Source: Ctenosaura bakeri (lineage: Eukaryota; Chordata; Lepidosauria; Squamata; Iguanidae). Taken from it: DNA of 64,000 nt. The first letter of the stretch is position 1; each line of letters starts with the position of its first letter. The notes below the pieces were generated by a model. The model worked only from the letters and a program-made list of their open reading frames with translations, was not told the origin of the DNA and did not search any database. The position numbers and the translations under genes were made by a program. The stretch is from positions 310,001 through 374,000 of the forward strand of contig CAOLHI010001439.1 in assembly GCA_948474755.1 (NCBI GenBank), in the 5' to 3' direction. Below, piece after piece: positions 23,794 through 36,320 of the stretch.

Positions 23794-24500
23794 TGGGGCG
23801 TCGCGGGGGCGGGAAGGGGAGAGGAGCGAGCCGCTCCCTGCCGCCGCCCCAGAGACCTTTGGGGGGAGGGGGGAGGACGAAAGGGAAGTGGACTTGCGAG
23901 GCAAAAAGTTTACATGGAACCGGATTGATGCCCCGGGTTCCCAACTCTTCTGCTCTGAAGCCCTGGGTGTCCAAGTCGTTATGTCTGTGACTCTCAATCT
24001 GGTGGATCCAGAAGCCGATCTGCGCTGAGTGTGTACGAGTTCTTTTTTTAAGTATCTGTACGTGAGAGTGAATTCGTGTGTTTGTATTTAAAAGGAAAAG
24101 AAAGTCTTCTCCCGCCCCACCCCGGCCCCGCTGCATCGCTGGATGGTGCGGTGGGACGAGAGGTACCCTGGACGGAGCCAGAGACTGGCCTCCCGCTCTC
24201 TTCCTCGTGCCGGTAGGAAAAGGGAGGATCTTATTTATAACCGAAGCGAAAGGGACCAGAAAAGAGGATCGGCGGGGCCGCGATGGAATCTCTGCGCCTC
24301 TCTTCCTCCAAGAGGCCTCCTCATGGACGAAAGGGGTCACTGTGGAGCCGGGAGGGGGTTGTTTACTACTTGTGCTCTTATTTCTTTCGAGTCCTCAAAT
24401 TCATTTTTGTTTTTGTTTTTTTGGAAAAGATTGTATTTGTGTTTTTGAATTTTTATTGAAACTATTTAAGTAAACATGTTCTAACTACTTTATTTGTGTA
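23794..24500 (+). other. JUNB: JUNB 3' untranslated region (predicted)
   Basis: The sequence after the stop codon shifts from GC-rich to U-rich. It carries TTATTTAT near 24230 and a TTTTTATT/CTATTTAAG region near 24449-24470, resembling the AU-rich destabilising elements expected for an immediate-early mRNA. No AATAAA is seen. The best cleavage signal is AGTAAA at 24469-24474, followed by a T/GT-rich stretch near 24488. The end of the transcript is inferred. Confidence 0.6.
24469..24474 (+). terminator. Candidate variant polyadenylation signal of JUNB
   Basis: AGTAAA lies at the end of the AT-rich 3' region and is followed within about 15-25 bases by a TTTATTTGTGTATT tract that could serve as the downstream element. 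It is a non-canonical hexamer. Confidence 0.45.
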
Positions 24501-24720
24501 TTTCTTTTAATCTGCCGCAAGAAATGGGGTTCAGTTTCACGGCTGTCGCAAAGTCAGCAAGTTGTTTCGGAGGGCAGTTTCTGCTCCGGGCCCCCCCCGC
24601 CTTTCGAGGGCTTGGAGGGAAGGGTGAGGTTTTGGTTTCCTTTAACACGCGGGGAATAACTTAATAGCTCGGTTGCCGGTGCCTGGTCTTCCCCTACTGT
24701 GTTGCGCTTCCTGATAGGAT

Positions 24721-24889
24721 CCTTCCGCACGAGCCTGTTAGAGCGCGATGATTCCACTTTCAGCCTCCTCTGGAATCCTGGGGTTTGCAGTTTCGGGAGG
24801 GGCCGGCCAGGATTCCAGAGGAAACCCCAGGATTCCAGAGGAGGCTGAAAGTGGAATCATCGCGCTCTAACAGGCTCGTGCGGAAATGG
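24721..24889. mobile_element. Palindromic MITE (family A), 3' of JUNB
   Basis: Inverted repeat with near-identical arms and a GGGGCCGGCC centre. A short extra copy of the GGATTCCAGAGG segment lies in the centre, suggesting a small internal duplication. With the copy at 21597 it brackets JUNB. Confidence 0.85.
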
Positions 24890-25309
24890 AGCTCCTGTGT
24901 AAACGCGAGATAACTGGTAGACGCTTAACCTTCTCTGCCTTACCTGCATTTTCTTTTTTATCTTATCCCCCTCGCCCACTGTTTTCCCTAATCGATCCCC
25001 TCTGAGCCTGTCTGTGTGTGTCACAGAGCTGTGCTTCGTTTGGCCTCACGTCATTTTTCGGAGGTTTTGGCACTGAGTTCCCTCTTTCTTTCTTTCTTTC
25101 TTCTCTCTCGCTCCTCCCTCCCCGCTTTTCCCGAGTTTTCCTTTTGATGTCAAGCTGCGCTTTGATGCGGAAGCCCCGGTGCTCAGAGGGCCCGCTGGGG
25201 TCCTTTTCCCGTTCTCTAGCGAGGGCCGGGGAAGGAAGGAGGGAGGGAGCGGCGCGTAAAAGCCCCGAGGGTCGGCCTCCCACACGCCGAGGCTTCACTT
25301 CCTTGATCT
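24890..25309. other. JUNB 3' flank
   Basis: Moderately GC-rich with a TTTC run at 25085-25103. Frames on both strands reflect composition. It leads into the SRE/CRE cluster. Confidence 0.5.
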
Positions 25310-25460
25310 CGCAAGTTCTGACTTCAGCTCCAGTGGGCGGAGCCTCCGGCGCCGAAAAGAGGGGGCTTTTCGCGCTGACGCAGAGGAAGATGGCCATATA
25401 TGGTCAGTTTCTGCCTGGTGACGTTGTTTCAGCCGGTCGGGCTCCATTCCGGGAACCCCG
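25310..25460 (+). promoter_or_regulatory. Putative JUNB downstream SRE/CRE enhancer
   Basis: A cluster of inducible-factor sites lies about 1.6 kb past the JUNB stop: a GC box (GTGGGCGGAG) at 25333-25342, TGACGCAG at 25376-25383, an Ets-like AGGAAGAT at 25384-25391 directly before a perfect CArG box CCATATATGG at 25394-25403, a CRE-like TGACGTT at 25419-25425 and a palindromic STAT-type TTCCGGGAA at 25447-25455. Ets next to CArG is the layout of a ternary-complex serum response element. From memory, mouse Junb has a downstream SRE/CRE enhancer; orthology with that element is inferred. Confidence 0.7.
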
Positions 25461-28400
25461 CCCACGTTGCCAGGCAGAGGGCTGTGGACGATGTCAATTT
25501 CCAGCCAAAGAAGGAAGGGGGTGGCGAGGGCTTTGGGGCTGGGAATGTCCCAGGGCGCAGCACACCCACCCACGAACCCCAGTGAACTGGGCTGGGGTGG
25601 GGATGGCCCGGGGAGACAGCCCAGGACGCCCCCTTCCCGCGTTTGCCCTGCGGGGGCCAGGCACACAACAAACAAGAAACAGCGCTTCCGGCCCCCTCCT
25701 GGTTAACTTTCCTATAACCAGTAATCTCTGCTGGTAACTGAAACCATCGCAGACTTGGGACAGACGGTGACCCCAGCTGGTTGTTTGGCTTTCCAGCCTC
25801 TCCTTTCTCTTCCTGTTCCCAGGGCTTGTGGTGCTCAGAGGTGCGCATGTTTCATCTTTCAAAGATTTTCTTTTGGAACAGAAGTGATGTTACTCTTACT
25901 ATTAGTTTCTGAAGGTGGGAGTGGTTGCGGCTGTTGGAATACAACCGGTCTTGCCTTTTCTCATCAAGCCACTTTGACTTGGCACCAACTCTGTAAAGTC
26001 GGCTGGGCAGCTGAGAGTGAAGGGCTTTGTCTGAGGCCGCACGCTATTGTTATGGGGGGTGGTTTGAGACTGTTCCTAGCTCAGCTGTTCTGCTAGTCAC
26101 CCCCTCCTTCCAAACAGGGTGTCTCTTGGAAAAAGGCTTGTTTGGAAACTCCTTTCCTGTGGGGCTTGGGACACTAGGAGGGTGCTGGGGCTATTTAGCA
26201 AAATGTTGCTTTTGTAGAAGGGACGGGGAAACACAGTTGCCCAGGCAAGTGCCCATGAACTGAAAGTAGTATGAGGATAAATCTAAATCTAAAATCCATA
26301 GTAGGAGTGAGTTCAGGAGCTGATCTCTGACTCAAGAATATTAACCTTAAAACTTGCTTTGGTTTATACTTTCTCTCCCCTGCCCCCAACACACACATAC
26401 AAACCTCTGTTCCTTGTCCAGTCCTGTACCAGAAGGTGAGACTACGGTGCCGTGGAGATTGATTTAACGGGTCCCACTCACTGGCAGTTTCCACCAGGAA
26501 CGGGATGTGGCTGAACACCTAATTCTTCAGGCAAAACAATTTCAGGTCAATGAGAGGCAAGTGGATAGCTAGGAAGGAAATGATGTGGATCAGCAGTTGA
26601 ACTCTGCTCTTTCTTTTCTTTTCTTTTTTTTCCTCAAGGGACTTTCAAGAGGGGATTTTCTATCTGCATTTATGTTTTGTACTGAAAGCAAAGAGGGCTA
26701 CAAGGCTTATAGAAGAGCCAGGAACAAAAAACTATTTATATGAAGTCTGTCTAGTCCTGATGCTCCTGTTCCATCCCTTTCTTTTCTGTTGCTGGTCTCT
26801 AATACCTAATCACCAAATCACCACTGTTTTGGTCAAAATTGTCCAAAAACTCAGCCCAGCAAAATAACTGGGCAAATATGGAGGATCCTTGTTGACTTAA
26901 GTAAGGCAATATACTGTTCAGATCTCATTCTGCCCAGATGCAAGAGGTGAGACAAGGTTTTGTTAGTCTGTTGTTTTTTTTCAGCACAGCTGAGAAAAGT
27001 TACTTTGGTGACTAAAACTCACAAGATCACTGCCAGCTGGTACATCTAATGGCCAGGGAGATTCTGAAAGTTGACATTCCAAGTCTCTTTTCCAAGTTCT
27101 GGTTTTGACTGGGGTTTTTTTCCCACTTGAAGACATCAGGTTAAAGCGCCTCATGATTAAGAAGGAATTAAGAGTGAAGTACAAGGCAAGAGGCAGTATG
27201 ATTCCCTAGGCCCAGGCAACTGATATAAGGAAAGACAACTTTTGGCATCAGCCACCCTCTGTGGGCAATGTGACTTGCAGGCCTTTTGTATTTGAGGTGT
27301 GGCCCTGCTTGGGATTCAGCAGATGCCTCAGACTGGATATGTGTGGGTGAAGCTGTAGGCAAGCCAAAACATGGGCGCTCTTGACATGGAAGCAGGATGT
27401 GGGATTCACATTTTTCTTTCTCTCAAAGAATGCTGGCCCTCAACTGTTCAGCCACAGATCAGAAGGTCAAGGTGACTCAGAAGAAAGTAAATGGGATATG
27501 GGACCTCAGCAGGCATTTAAAATCATCTCCTAGTGATCAAAGCAGAAGGAGGAAGGGCAGGGCTGGGATGATTCCTGGCTTGGAGCTGTGCTCAAAATCT
27601 TATAAACACTTTCAACCTGCCATTGCTGCATTGAAGCAACTAATATACCTTGTTCCAGTAGATTCAGGTGGAACACTATGGATGGCACAGAGAAAGAGCT
27701 TTGAGGAGATTGTGGTGCTGCTGAGAAAAGGAGAACTGACAGCTACCAGTTTCAACTTCTGCATGTAGTTTCTTCCAAGGTGTGAAATGGGAGTTTCAGT
27801 GTACAATGCACATATGGAGGGGGGTAACTTTTCTTATAAAAGCCACTAAAGTGCCTTGCTTCAGTCCAAGTTCTGTATTACTAGACTATATAAAATTAAG
27901 CTATGGCCTGCACATTTGCCTTTTTAAGAAAGTTTAAACGTTTACACTTGAAAAGGGTCATTTTTGGTTTAATATTCCTGTTCTAGATATAGATGTGTTT
28001 AAATTGCCTCACATCTCTTTATGGAAGAGATGTCCAGGTAGCAGGGCAACTGAGTGAGATAATCAGTATTTGAAATATTCCTCTGGAGGGAAGAGGAGAG
28101 AGAATGGGTGGAGTTCAACAGAAGACAAGGGAAGAGGGGTAGTGGTATTCCATTTTATATTCCTGCCTTTAATGAGAGCAAAGGGTGTGTGGAAAATCTT
28201 AACTAATGGGAATACATGTGATTAGGATAGGGGAGCCCTGTGGTGAGCTCCCATTGTTCTGGGGAAAGGAACCTCTGCACTTCTAGCTACAGTTAAGCTA
28301 CAAGTCCCAGCACTGTAGCTGTTTGGAAGATTTGAATCCAGACATTTCTGAACCGCTACACAGTAGTTATTGTATTTGACTAAAAGCCATGACAAATCCA

Positions 28401-28815
28401 GTTTTAAAAAAATTATATAATATACATCCATACAAAAAGTCAAATGAATGCATCAGTCTGTAACAATAAGTGACATGAATACTTTTAGCAGCCTTAGCAA
28501 AATCTCTCCCTGGTGTCTTGACAGAATTGGCAATAGAGTAAATACAGTGAAATATCCCCTACTTCTCCCATGTCACAAATACAAAGCCTTACATTTCTTG
28601 GAATATTTCTATATCTGCTGGCATGATTTGGAAATGTAATTCTGTAAATGTACCTCTTAGAGTGGAAAAGATAAGCATTTGTGAGTTCTGAGCTCTTACA
28701 TGACCTGATTTTTACATGACCAGATGATAGTAATTTGAAGACTGAATTAAAATGAAATTCTGATTATTGGTTTGTTCATCCTATCCTTCAGCTTGTTTTT
28801 AATTCCAGATGTAAT
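25461..28815. other. Gene-free stretch
   Basis: CpG content falls after about 25.7 kb. A CTTTT-rich run sits at 26610-26632. No exon recognised. Confidence 0.55.
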
Positions 28816-29009
28816 GAGAGCCAGCATAGGATAGTGGGTTGAGCACTGGACTACAAACTTGGAGACCAAGGTTCAATTTCCTGCTTGGCTATGGAAACCC
28901 CCTGGGTGACCTTGGGCACATCACACACTCAACTCCAGAAAACCTTGTGATAGGGTCACCATAGAGTTACTATAAGTTGAAAAAGACTTTTGAAGGCACA
29001 AATCAACAA
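28816..29009 (+). mobile_element. tRNA-derived SINE
   Basis: The head GAGCCAGCATAGGATAGTGG carries an A-box, with GGTTCAATTTC at the B-box position. The middle CCCTGGGTGACCTTGGGCAC is followed by the tail TTTTGAAGGCACAAATCAAC. Confidence 0.85.
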
Positions 29010-29225
29010 AATAATAATAAACAAAATCTGTCTAAAAGCTTTTAGAGTTTAATAAGTCCTGAGATAACTTAACCCAGCCACCATTGTCACATAAACAAAG
29101 TTTAGAGAGGCAGTCTTCTGATATGTCCAAGACCTTCTTGGAATACAAAAGGGCTGACTTATCAGCCTTAGCTTTTACAGATACCATACCTGTTTCTGTC
29201 CTGAGGAATGTACGGTAGCTGGAAT

Positions 29226-29269
29226 TACTGGAGGTACTGCCAATAAGTACTGGAGGTATTGCCAATAAG
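29226..29269 (+). repeat. 22-base tandem duplication
   Basis: Two adjacent copies of TACTGGAGGTACTGCCAATA plus AG, differing at one base (C/T). No gene is nearby. Confidence 0.9.
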
Positions 29270-29515
29270 TACCTCAGAAACTGGTTTTGACAGATCTCCA
29301 GATCATTCAAGTTTTTATGACTTATCCCCTAAATCTCAATACTTTATTGTATTTGAGCATTTCCTTTCTCTAAAAACATTTTCAGTGCTGGAATTACCAG
29401 TACTGATTTCTCATAAGAGCACATAGATCTTTCTCCTTTTACTAAAGATTTCTGTAGAGGACTACATGGTCTTCACTCTGGCCATAGCTAGGAGAAGAGC
29501 TGGATCTAAGTCTGG

Positions 29516-29640
29516 ACTGGTGAATCTTTTGGCCCTTCAGATATTTTGGACAGCAAACTCCCTTAAACCCTTAGCCAGCCCTTGCTGCCTAGGGTTCCTG
29601 GGAGTTGAAGTCCAAAACATCTGGAAGGCATAAGGCTTGT
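29516..29640. mobile_element. Family-B MITE
   Basis: GGCCCTTCAGATATTTTGGA pairs imperfectly with GTCCAAAACATCTGGAAGGC. The CCTGGGAGTTGAAG arm is present. Confidence 0.65.
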
Positions 29641-31559
29641 AAGTGGGGATGGGCAGTAAGATCCAGGAAGACAACAGACTGAAGGAAATTTAAATAGGTC
29701 TGTGAGTCGGGAAAATGAAAGAGGCCAAGTTGGGTTATGGGAATAGCAGTCAAGCTCCCTGGGTTCTATTTCCAGCCTTGAGAGAGGAGTGCAGTCTGAT
29801 TGTGGTGTGTGTGTGGAAGGAAGTGAGGGGAAAAGCTGGGGACCCAAAGGCCACTAAGTCAACTCGCTTCTGTGCTGCCTTCTTGTGCTTAACAGGAAGA
29901 ATATCACATGTTGCTCTTATCCAGAGGCTGAAGTGAGCTGAACTGCCCTGGTGTTATCAACAGCCTGTTGTCCCCAGAAGCTCCTTGAGAAGCTGCCGTG
30001 GAATGGAATGTGGCTGGAGGGTGTGCCACAACTGAAGGCCTCAGATGGGCACGTGTGGTGTGAGAGAGACATACAGTACCCTGTCCTGGGCCTCATGTCA
30101 TCAGGCTTCTTGTTAAAAAAAGAAAGGGAGGGAGGGCTGACAGGCTGTGGCTGCATCGCTCCTTGTTTTCCTCCTGTCTCGTTTGTTGAAACTGGAGGGC
30201 CAGGACCAGCAACATAAAGTTAGACACTGGAGATCTGTCTACCACTCTGATCTTACAAGGGAAACTTAAAAGGAAATAGGAGGTTGGAGGGAGGAGGAAA
30301 ACAAGTTACTGTGAGGACAGACATAGAAGAAACAGAAAGAGATTGATTCAGGAAGGCAAAGTCACACCCCAAGGGATATTTAAGAGAGGGTACTAGAACA
30401 ATATTAGGAGCCCCACACACACACCAAAAGATACAGAATTTGCTGCAAATGAGAGCCTGAGAATTAATGTTAGTTTTGTGTGTTTGTATGTATGAAAGGC
30501 AGAATTACTCAACATGTATTTCTGCTTCCGACTGTACAAAGGAGGAAATTGATGAGACAATTACTGTTGAGAAAAACAAGGATGAGGAAAGGTCAAAACC
30601 TAAAACAGGTTCAAAACACTTGGGCAAAGTGCAATAATTCATGGTGGTGGAACCAGGTGACATTTCCATAAGCAGTTAATAGGATAGCTTTCTTAACCAG
30701 TCAGCTATCCTCCCAATGAACTCATGGAAACCAGGTGTGGGCTTACAGAACTGCTTTTGGATCATTTGTTTTGCCCCTTTCTAGGGCGTTTAGTGTGGGT
30801 AACAGCAGTGAAAAACAAAAGAGAAGAAATTCAACTAGAAATATAGTTTATGGCTATTGAATGCCAGCATACCTAAAGGAGGAAAGTTTTACTACTTTTC
30901 CAGAAAGGGCCATGGCACAACCTTCTAGCGAAGAGAATCCTTCAGGTGTGGAACATCCCCCATGACTGCTTGCTCACTCACTTTCTAATCAAGCCTAATG
31001 TACTAAAGATACAAAGTGCTCTAAATGTGTTACACACATAATAGAGGAGTACCTCTGATTTGTATAGTGTCTAAGTCATTAAGTGCCTCACATGTCCAAC
31101 TTTGTATGTTCGATTGTGTTTAAAAAGCTGTAGGAAACTAGTGCAGTAAGGTGCCACCACTACAAAACCAGTGTTTGATTAAAGAAAAGAAGTAGTAGGA
31201 ATACAAGGAATTACAGAATTTGACTTTGAACAAATGAAACAATCAACTTGTTAGAAAGCAAACTGGGCAGCCAAGTTGTGTGGGTTACAAACAAATATGG
31301 GATCCATCTTTTTAAAAATTTATTTGATTAGATAGTTCAATAAACAGAACTCAATTGATATAAGGTCAATTCCTTCAAGGCTCTTGACCCCATTCCCCTG
31401 CATGACATTCTCCAGAAAAAAAAAGTGTGAGGAATTATTATTACAACAGGAAACAAAAATGCAGCTGTAAGCCACCACTTAAAATATGAACTGAATGACA
31501 GTGTCTAGTATACTTACAGATGATAGAAGAATTGGCAGGGGATACATGTAATTCTTCAT
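29641..31559. other. Gene-free stretch
   Basis: No repeats or exons that I can name; overlapping short frames on both strands only. Confidence 0.5.
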
Positions 31560-31927
31560 AAAAACCCATTTGTTTTATTTCTGCCTTTTTGTCAGCACAG
31601 AAGTCAAGGCAGCTTACAAGAGGTTAAATCATAGTACAAAAAACCCCAATCACACAGATAAAACAAACCACTATTAATGCACTTGGCAAATGAGGCAGAA
31701 AATGAAATTCATGAAAGACGTATCTAATGTGTTATACCTATTCAAGCAAACAATGATTCACTCTGTGGATGGAAGATTGAACAAGGTGATACATGGATTT
31801 AAATTACAGGGAAGTAGGTACAAATTAAATCGGAAAATAAGTAAAAGAGCAGTCCAACCATGGATCAAGCTACCTAGGAATGGGGTAGAATTTCCTCCTC
31901 TGAGACCTTTCCAGAAAGGTTTAGATC
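31560..31927. mobile_element. Possible LINE relic
   Basis: At 31690-31930 the plus strand reads GFKLQGSRYKL and WIKLPRNGVEFPPLRPFQKGLD, resembling the last part of CR1 ORF2 in layout (GFKL, then W..LP, then L..F...LD). Just upstream, 31565-31660 looks like a LINE 3' tail in the other orientation (GGCAGCTTACAAGA). Both matches are weak. Confidence 0.4.
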
Positions 31928-32050
31928 AAAGGTGGGGAAAATATGACCCTCCAGATGTTGTTGCATTGCAACTCCCATTGGCCCAGGCCAACATAATTGA
32001 TGGTGAGTTTTAGCAGATCAACAACATCTGGTTAGAAGCTGCTAATCCCT
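31928..32050. mobile_element. Family-B MITE
   Basis: GGTGGGGAAAATATGACCCT, CCAGATGTTGTTGCATTGC and AACTCCCATTGG form the left side. The right side is degraded (AACAACATCTGGTTAG). Confidence 0.6.
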
Positions 32051-34892
32051 AACATAGTAAAATTGATAGCCTTGATAGTTTATCTCTTTAAAAATGCCAT
32101 CCTACCTAAACCAGAGCTAGAGTTTCATGTTTTCAAAAGTGGCCAGACTTTTCTGCCTTTGATCCTTATAGTCTTAGGAATACTGTGTTTGGAATCTAAA
32201 GTCACAGTGCCATCTGACAGCCCCCACTCCACCTCTGAATTTTTGCACATTTTTTCTCCCTCAGTCCATCTCAGGACATTGTGCAGAGCATACAGACTTC
32301 ATCATCAGGCCAATTTTGTAACATTTTACTTGATGAAAAGATCTGGAGATCTCAAAGCTTGCACACACTTTTGTGCTCTTTTGGTTCATCTCAGAAAGGA
32401 GCAGTATTACTCTAATATGGAAAGGAGTGAGTCTATCAGTTTCATTATCAGCCATATCATCCCTTTTGGACTCCTTTTGTGTTTGGATAGTTTTCAGCAA
32501 CACCCTGGGGGAGCATAATCTGTACTAAGAAAGGGATCTAGACTGTCTGAGACTGTGAAACTATGCAAAGGTGAAATTGTTAACCCTTACCATTGCTGCA
32601 GCGAGTTTCTAATCCAAAGACTGTACACCATGTCAGCTCCAGAGCTACTAAATGCTGCTCCCTATTGGCACAATCATGAGGTGACACATAGACTTTCAGC
32701 CTTCAGCAGGCCCCCATTCCTGCTGATCTCTATGTTGTCAGATTTTTGAGAAGCAAAGGGCAGTTATTCTTTAAAGGCATAAAAAGAATAGACAGCAGTC
32801 CTATTAGCAGAAAATATACAGAGGACAGCAGGATTAGATTTTTAGCTCAGTAAATCAGCACAAGCTTTCCATAGAAAAGGCTCAGTTGCTGGCATTTCCA
32901 GGTAAGAGATGGGACAGATGCCTCTCTTATAGCCAGAAGAGTCACTTAACTGTAGACCAAGCATAAGTAAGCCAGTGTCCTTGAGATGTTTTGGACCATT
33001 GGCTGAGGGATATGGGAACTGTAATCTAAAATAGGAGAGTGCACTATGTTACATTCTTCTGTTGCAGGCAGTGCTGAATTGGAAGGACTATCTAACCCAC
33101 TTTCTTGTGTTCTTAGCACCCTGAGGTGTTTCTCTGGTGTTTTGGTGGGGGGAGGAACTACAGCCCAGATGAGTCAGTATAGGTGGGACTAGAAGGAAAA
33201 GATCCTACAATGTGGAGACAACTTGCTACTAATTGAAAGGATAGGTGGAGCTGGGGTGACAAGCAGCACGGCAGTTAAAAGATACAGAACTTTCTCTGCA
33301 TTTTGCAGTCACAATCTAGGGAGAAAACTCTAATGGTATAACTAATGGAGGAGGGAAGTAGCTCTCTACTTATTTTGTAGCATTTCCCAGTTTGACTTTT
33401 TTTTTCTCTGCCTAGGTTTTACAGAATACAAAGATAGAACAATGCTCTTTTCCTGACCCACCCTTACAGAACTAAATCAGACACAGCTGTTAACGGTATC
33501 AACAGACAAATGTACACTAGCAGAACTATTCCTTTCCACTTTGATCACAGGAAGGAGAAACTTACAGACTAGGAAGGACTATGAAGCACTTTGGACAGGA
33601 ATATTCCACGACTTCACACTCTGCCAAGAGTGAAACAGCTGCAGTTAAGGCAGCAGAAGGCAAATTAAAGAGCACTTTGTGCCAGTTCCAATGCAGTGGA
33701 GAGGTGGGGCACTTGTTCTGCAGGAAACTGTCAAAACTAGCAGAGGCCTTACTTGGCGGGAGACAACAGCACATTTCTAGAAGCTAAACAAGTACTGACA
33801 AATTCTGCTAAACACAGCTATAGAAAACAACCTCCTAGGTGTGAGGTGGCAGCTTTATAGTGCTGAACATTACTTTTGGTACTTCAGCAAATCAACACAT
33901 TTATAGAGTATTTTGTCTCTATACATATTTTTCATGTTTCATGTTAGGCAAGTAAATAAAGGGTCAGATCAAGTGTGCCAGAATACGATTCAACATAGTT
34001 ACTACTTTGTTTTCAAGTAAATACAGCTTTCAAATCAGGTGCTTGTTTAGTGAAGCTATAGCACCCTCTATTGCCAAAACATGCACTACAGGATTATAAA
34101 ATATATTCGGGGTAGCCATGTTGCCAAAGCATAAAATACAGGATTAAGAAACAGGATTATAAATGGAGGTTCTCAGAGCTGTAAATTAATAGCACAACCA
34201 TTTTAGGAACAGGGGGAAAAAAATCTGCAAATTAACCTGTGTCCTCAAGCAAATTATCTGTTAACCAAGGATGCTAATTTAGCATGCACTTTCAATAAGA
34301 GATAGCATCTGATCTATACTCTCATGCTGAGCCAATTGTATCTCCACAGTCCTGAAAAGAGACGATAAATCTCCTCAATATGTTCTTGCCCCCTAATAAT
34401 AAATTCCATGGCACCTTTAAAAAAACACTAATGTATCTATTATAGCATGAAATTTTCATGGAGTGTAAATTTGTTAAGTCTTAAGGTGCCACAGGGCTTA
34501 GTCTGTTGCAGCATAAAAGCACTATCCTTTTGGAAACTTGAACATGTGCACCTCCCTACAATTGAACAAACGTGAGGCTCATTTGTCAGAGGTGCATGTG
34601 AAGAACCCATTTTTGCTTCTTTTTATATACAACTGTGCAGTGGTCCTACTAAACCAGGGTCAGATTATCAATGGTTCAATTGGAGGAATTGTTCCTGGCT
34701 GCATAAAAGCTGGGCAGCTGGTTCTGAAGGGTGGGTTGTTTTTTCCCCCCACACTCACTTTCTGCATCTCCCAGTGTTTCTGGTATCATCAACATTTTGT
34801 GAGATACTGCAGGGAATCAGCAGGTCAGTATCTCTGAAGTTGCATGGCTGAAAAAAGCCTCACACGGAACTTCTGTGCTGTTATTATGCTCT
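32051..34892. other. Gene-free stretch
   Basis: The 151-codon frame at 32063-32518 has no recognisable domain or start context. A family-B fragment lies near 32985-33030. Confidence 0.5.
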
Positions 34893-35053
34893 TTGTTATT
34901 GCTATTTGCCTTCATGTTGATTCCAACATAGCTTTTTGTTGGCAAGATTTGCCTAGAGATTTGCCTTTGCTTTCCTCCAGGGCTGAAACAGTTATGACTT
35001 GCTCAAGGTCACCCATATGGCTGAACAGGGCCATTATATCATACTGGCTCCCT
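34893..35053 (-). mobile_element. Degraded tRNA-derived SINE
   Basis: Diverged copy with TTTGCCTTCATGTTGATTCC at the tail side, AAGGTCACCCATATGGCTGA in the middle and ATACTGGCTCCCTC at the head. Confidence 0.65.
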
Positions 35054-36320
35054 CTATTAGACTCTGTATTTTATTATATTCTACATGCCACCTCGGGAAC
35101 AGTTCATACAAGGGTAGAAATGAGACCCTGCATTTAGAACTGCTCTAGGATCTCAGGCACCTTGATCCAGCTTCATACTGAGCAGATGCTTTGTTCATAC
35201 ACTTTCAACCATCATTGTTCCAGAGTAAACATGTAGTGTGACATATGTTGCACATACATATTTTATAGTACTTTCACATTCACAAACATGAACTGATATC
35301 CAGGATCTAAATCCCTCAAAACTTTTGTGATAGTGTATTATATTTGCCCTATATGGATTTTTAGCCTAGGAGAAGCTGGTCATCAGTGCGAGAGGGAACT
35401 GAGTGTTTACTTCAACCAAAAGCCTAGTCTGAAGTACTTAAAAGTGATTATATGTGACCTGTGGAACTCATCCAGTTTATGCAGTCTGTAAGACTAGCTT
35501 CATATTGAAAAATTCAGGTACTTTTAAGACTACAGTCAGGCAGCATGTTTACCCCTAGACCCAGCTTCACAGTAAAGAAGACAGATGCTAGTCAAGATAT
35601 CGATCTGTCAGATCTATGCAGTTTCCCTCCTTCATTAAACCTATCACTGGAGTACAAATTTCCAACTGAAATTCAAGCATTTTGAATCAGGCTACCAGAA
35701 TGCTTGAGGAATTGACATTTTATCAGGTAAGTTAGTTTTGCAGTTTGTCTACAGCTAAGCCAGGCAAACCTGTTTTCAGCTGCCTAATGCCCCAACCATT
35801 CCAAGGTGTCCGAGGGTCTTTTAGTATCCATGGCTGTGAGTCTAGCCAGCATTTTTTATCCCCTTCTGCTAACTCTATCTTAAGGCGGCTCTTAGAACTG
35901 CTTATATACAATCAGTGATCCTCCTCTCAAATTTATAATCTAAATCATACAAAAAGAAAGAGGGATGGTGAGAAAGAAAATCCAATCTGAGAGGCATCAC
36001 TTCTGAAGTTAAGCAGCAGTTCTAACAAAGAGGGAGAACAGAAAGGAGCCAAATAGAGCAGGCTGACAAGAATGCATGGTCTGTCAGTACTTCCCCAATA
36101 CCATACTCCACCCTGTTTGTTCTGTGCACAACAGAGTGATGGACTAGGTATCAGGTACTTGTAGATTATCAAGGCAATGTTCACTTGCTGTCAACCGATA
36201 CACAAGAGATTCTGCCACTGTGTGCTTCCTCCACATATAGCTTTGTGTAGGTTCCATTTCCTCTCCAATAGATGGCAGCATCTGCTCTAGTCCCTTAATG
36301 CAACTGTCTTGACTTCTCCC
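35054..36320. other. Gene-free stretch
   Basis: Nothing recognised beyond AT-rich unassigned sequence. Confidence 0.5.

Larger units (their letters stand above)
21760..23900. promoter_or_regulatory. JUNB CpG island
   Basis: A GC-rich, CpG-dense block covers the promoter, leader and whole coding region of JUNB, in contrast to the AT-rich flanks. It contains several low-complexity tracts (GTGC/GCCT near 21880, CCCGCC near 22060, CAG at 22298, TTCC at 22697). Long reading frames on both strands here come from the base composition. Boundaries are by eye. Confidence 0.8.

Noticed and set aside
22723..23997. A 424-codon open frame antisense to JUNB
   Set aside because: It is the shadow of the GC-rich JUNB coding frame: Arg/Val/Leu/Gly-biased, no domain, and explained by codon bias on the sense strand.
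25018..25737. A 239-codon plus-strand frame after JUNB
   Set aside because: Ser/Leu/Arg/Gly-rich text without family similarity, crossing the SRE/CRE cluster in a CpG-rich area; no splice or polyA support.
28816..28890. tRNA-gene-like A and B boxes
   Set aside because: They belong to SINE heads; no cloverleaf with an intact anticodon arm is followed by a terminator, and SINE body and tail follow.
32063..32518. A 151-codon plus-strand frame
   Set aside because: No domain, no promoter or splice context, and it starts near a family-B repeat; most likely a chance frame.
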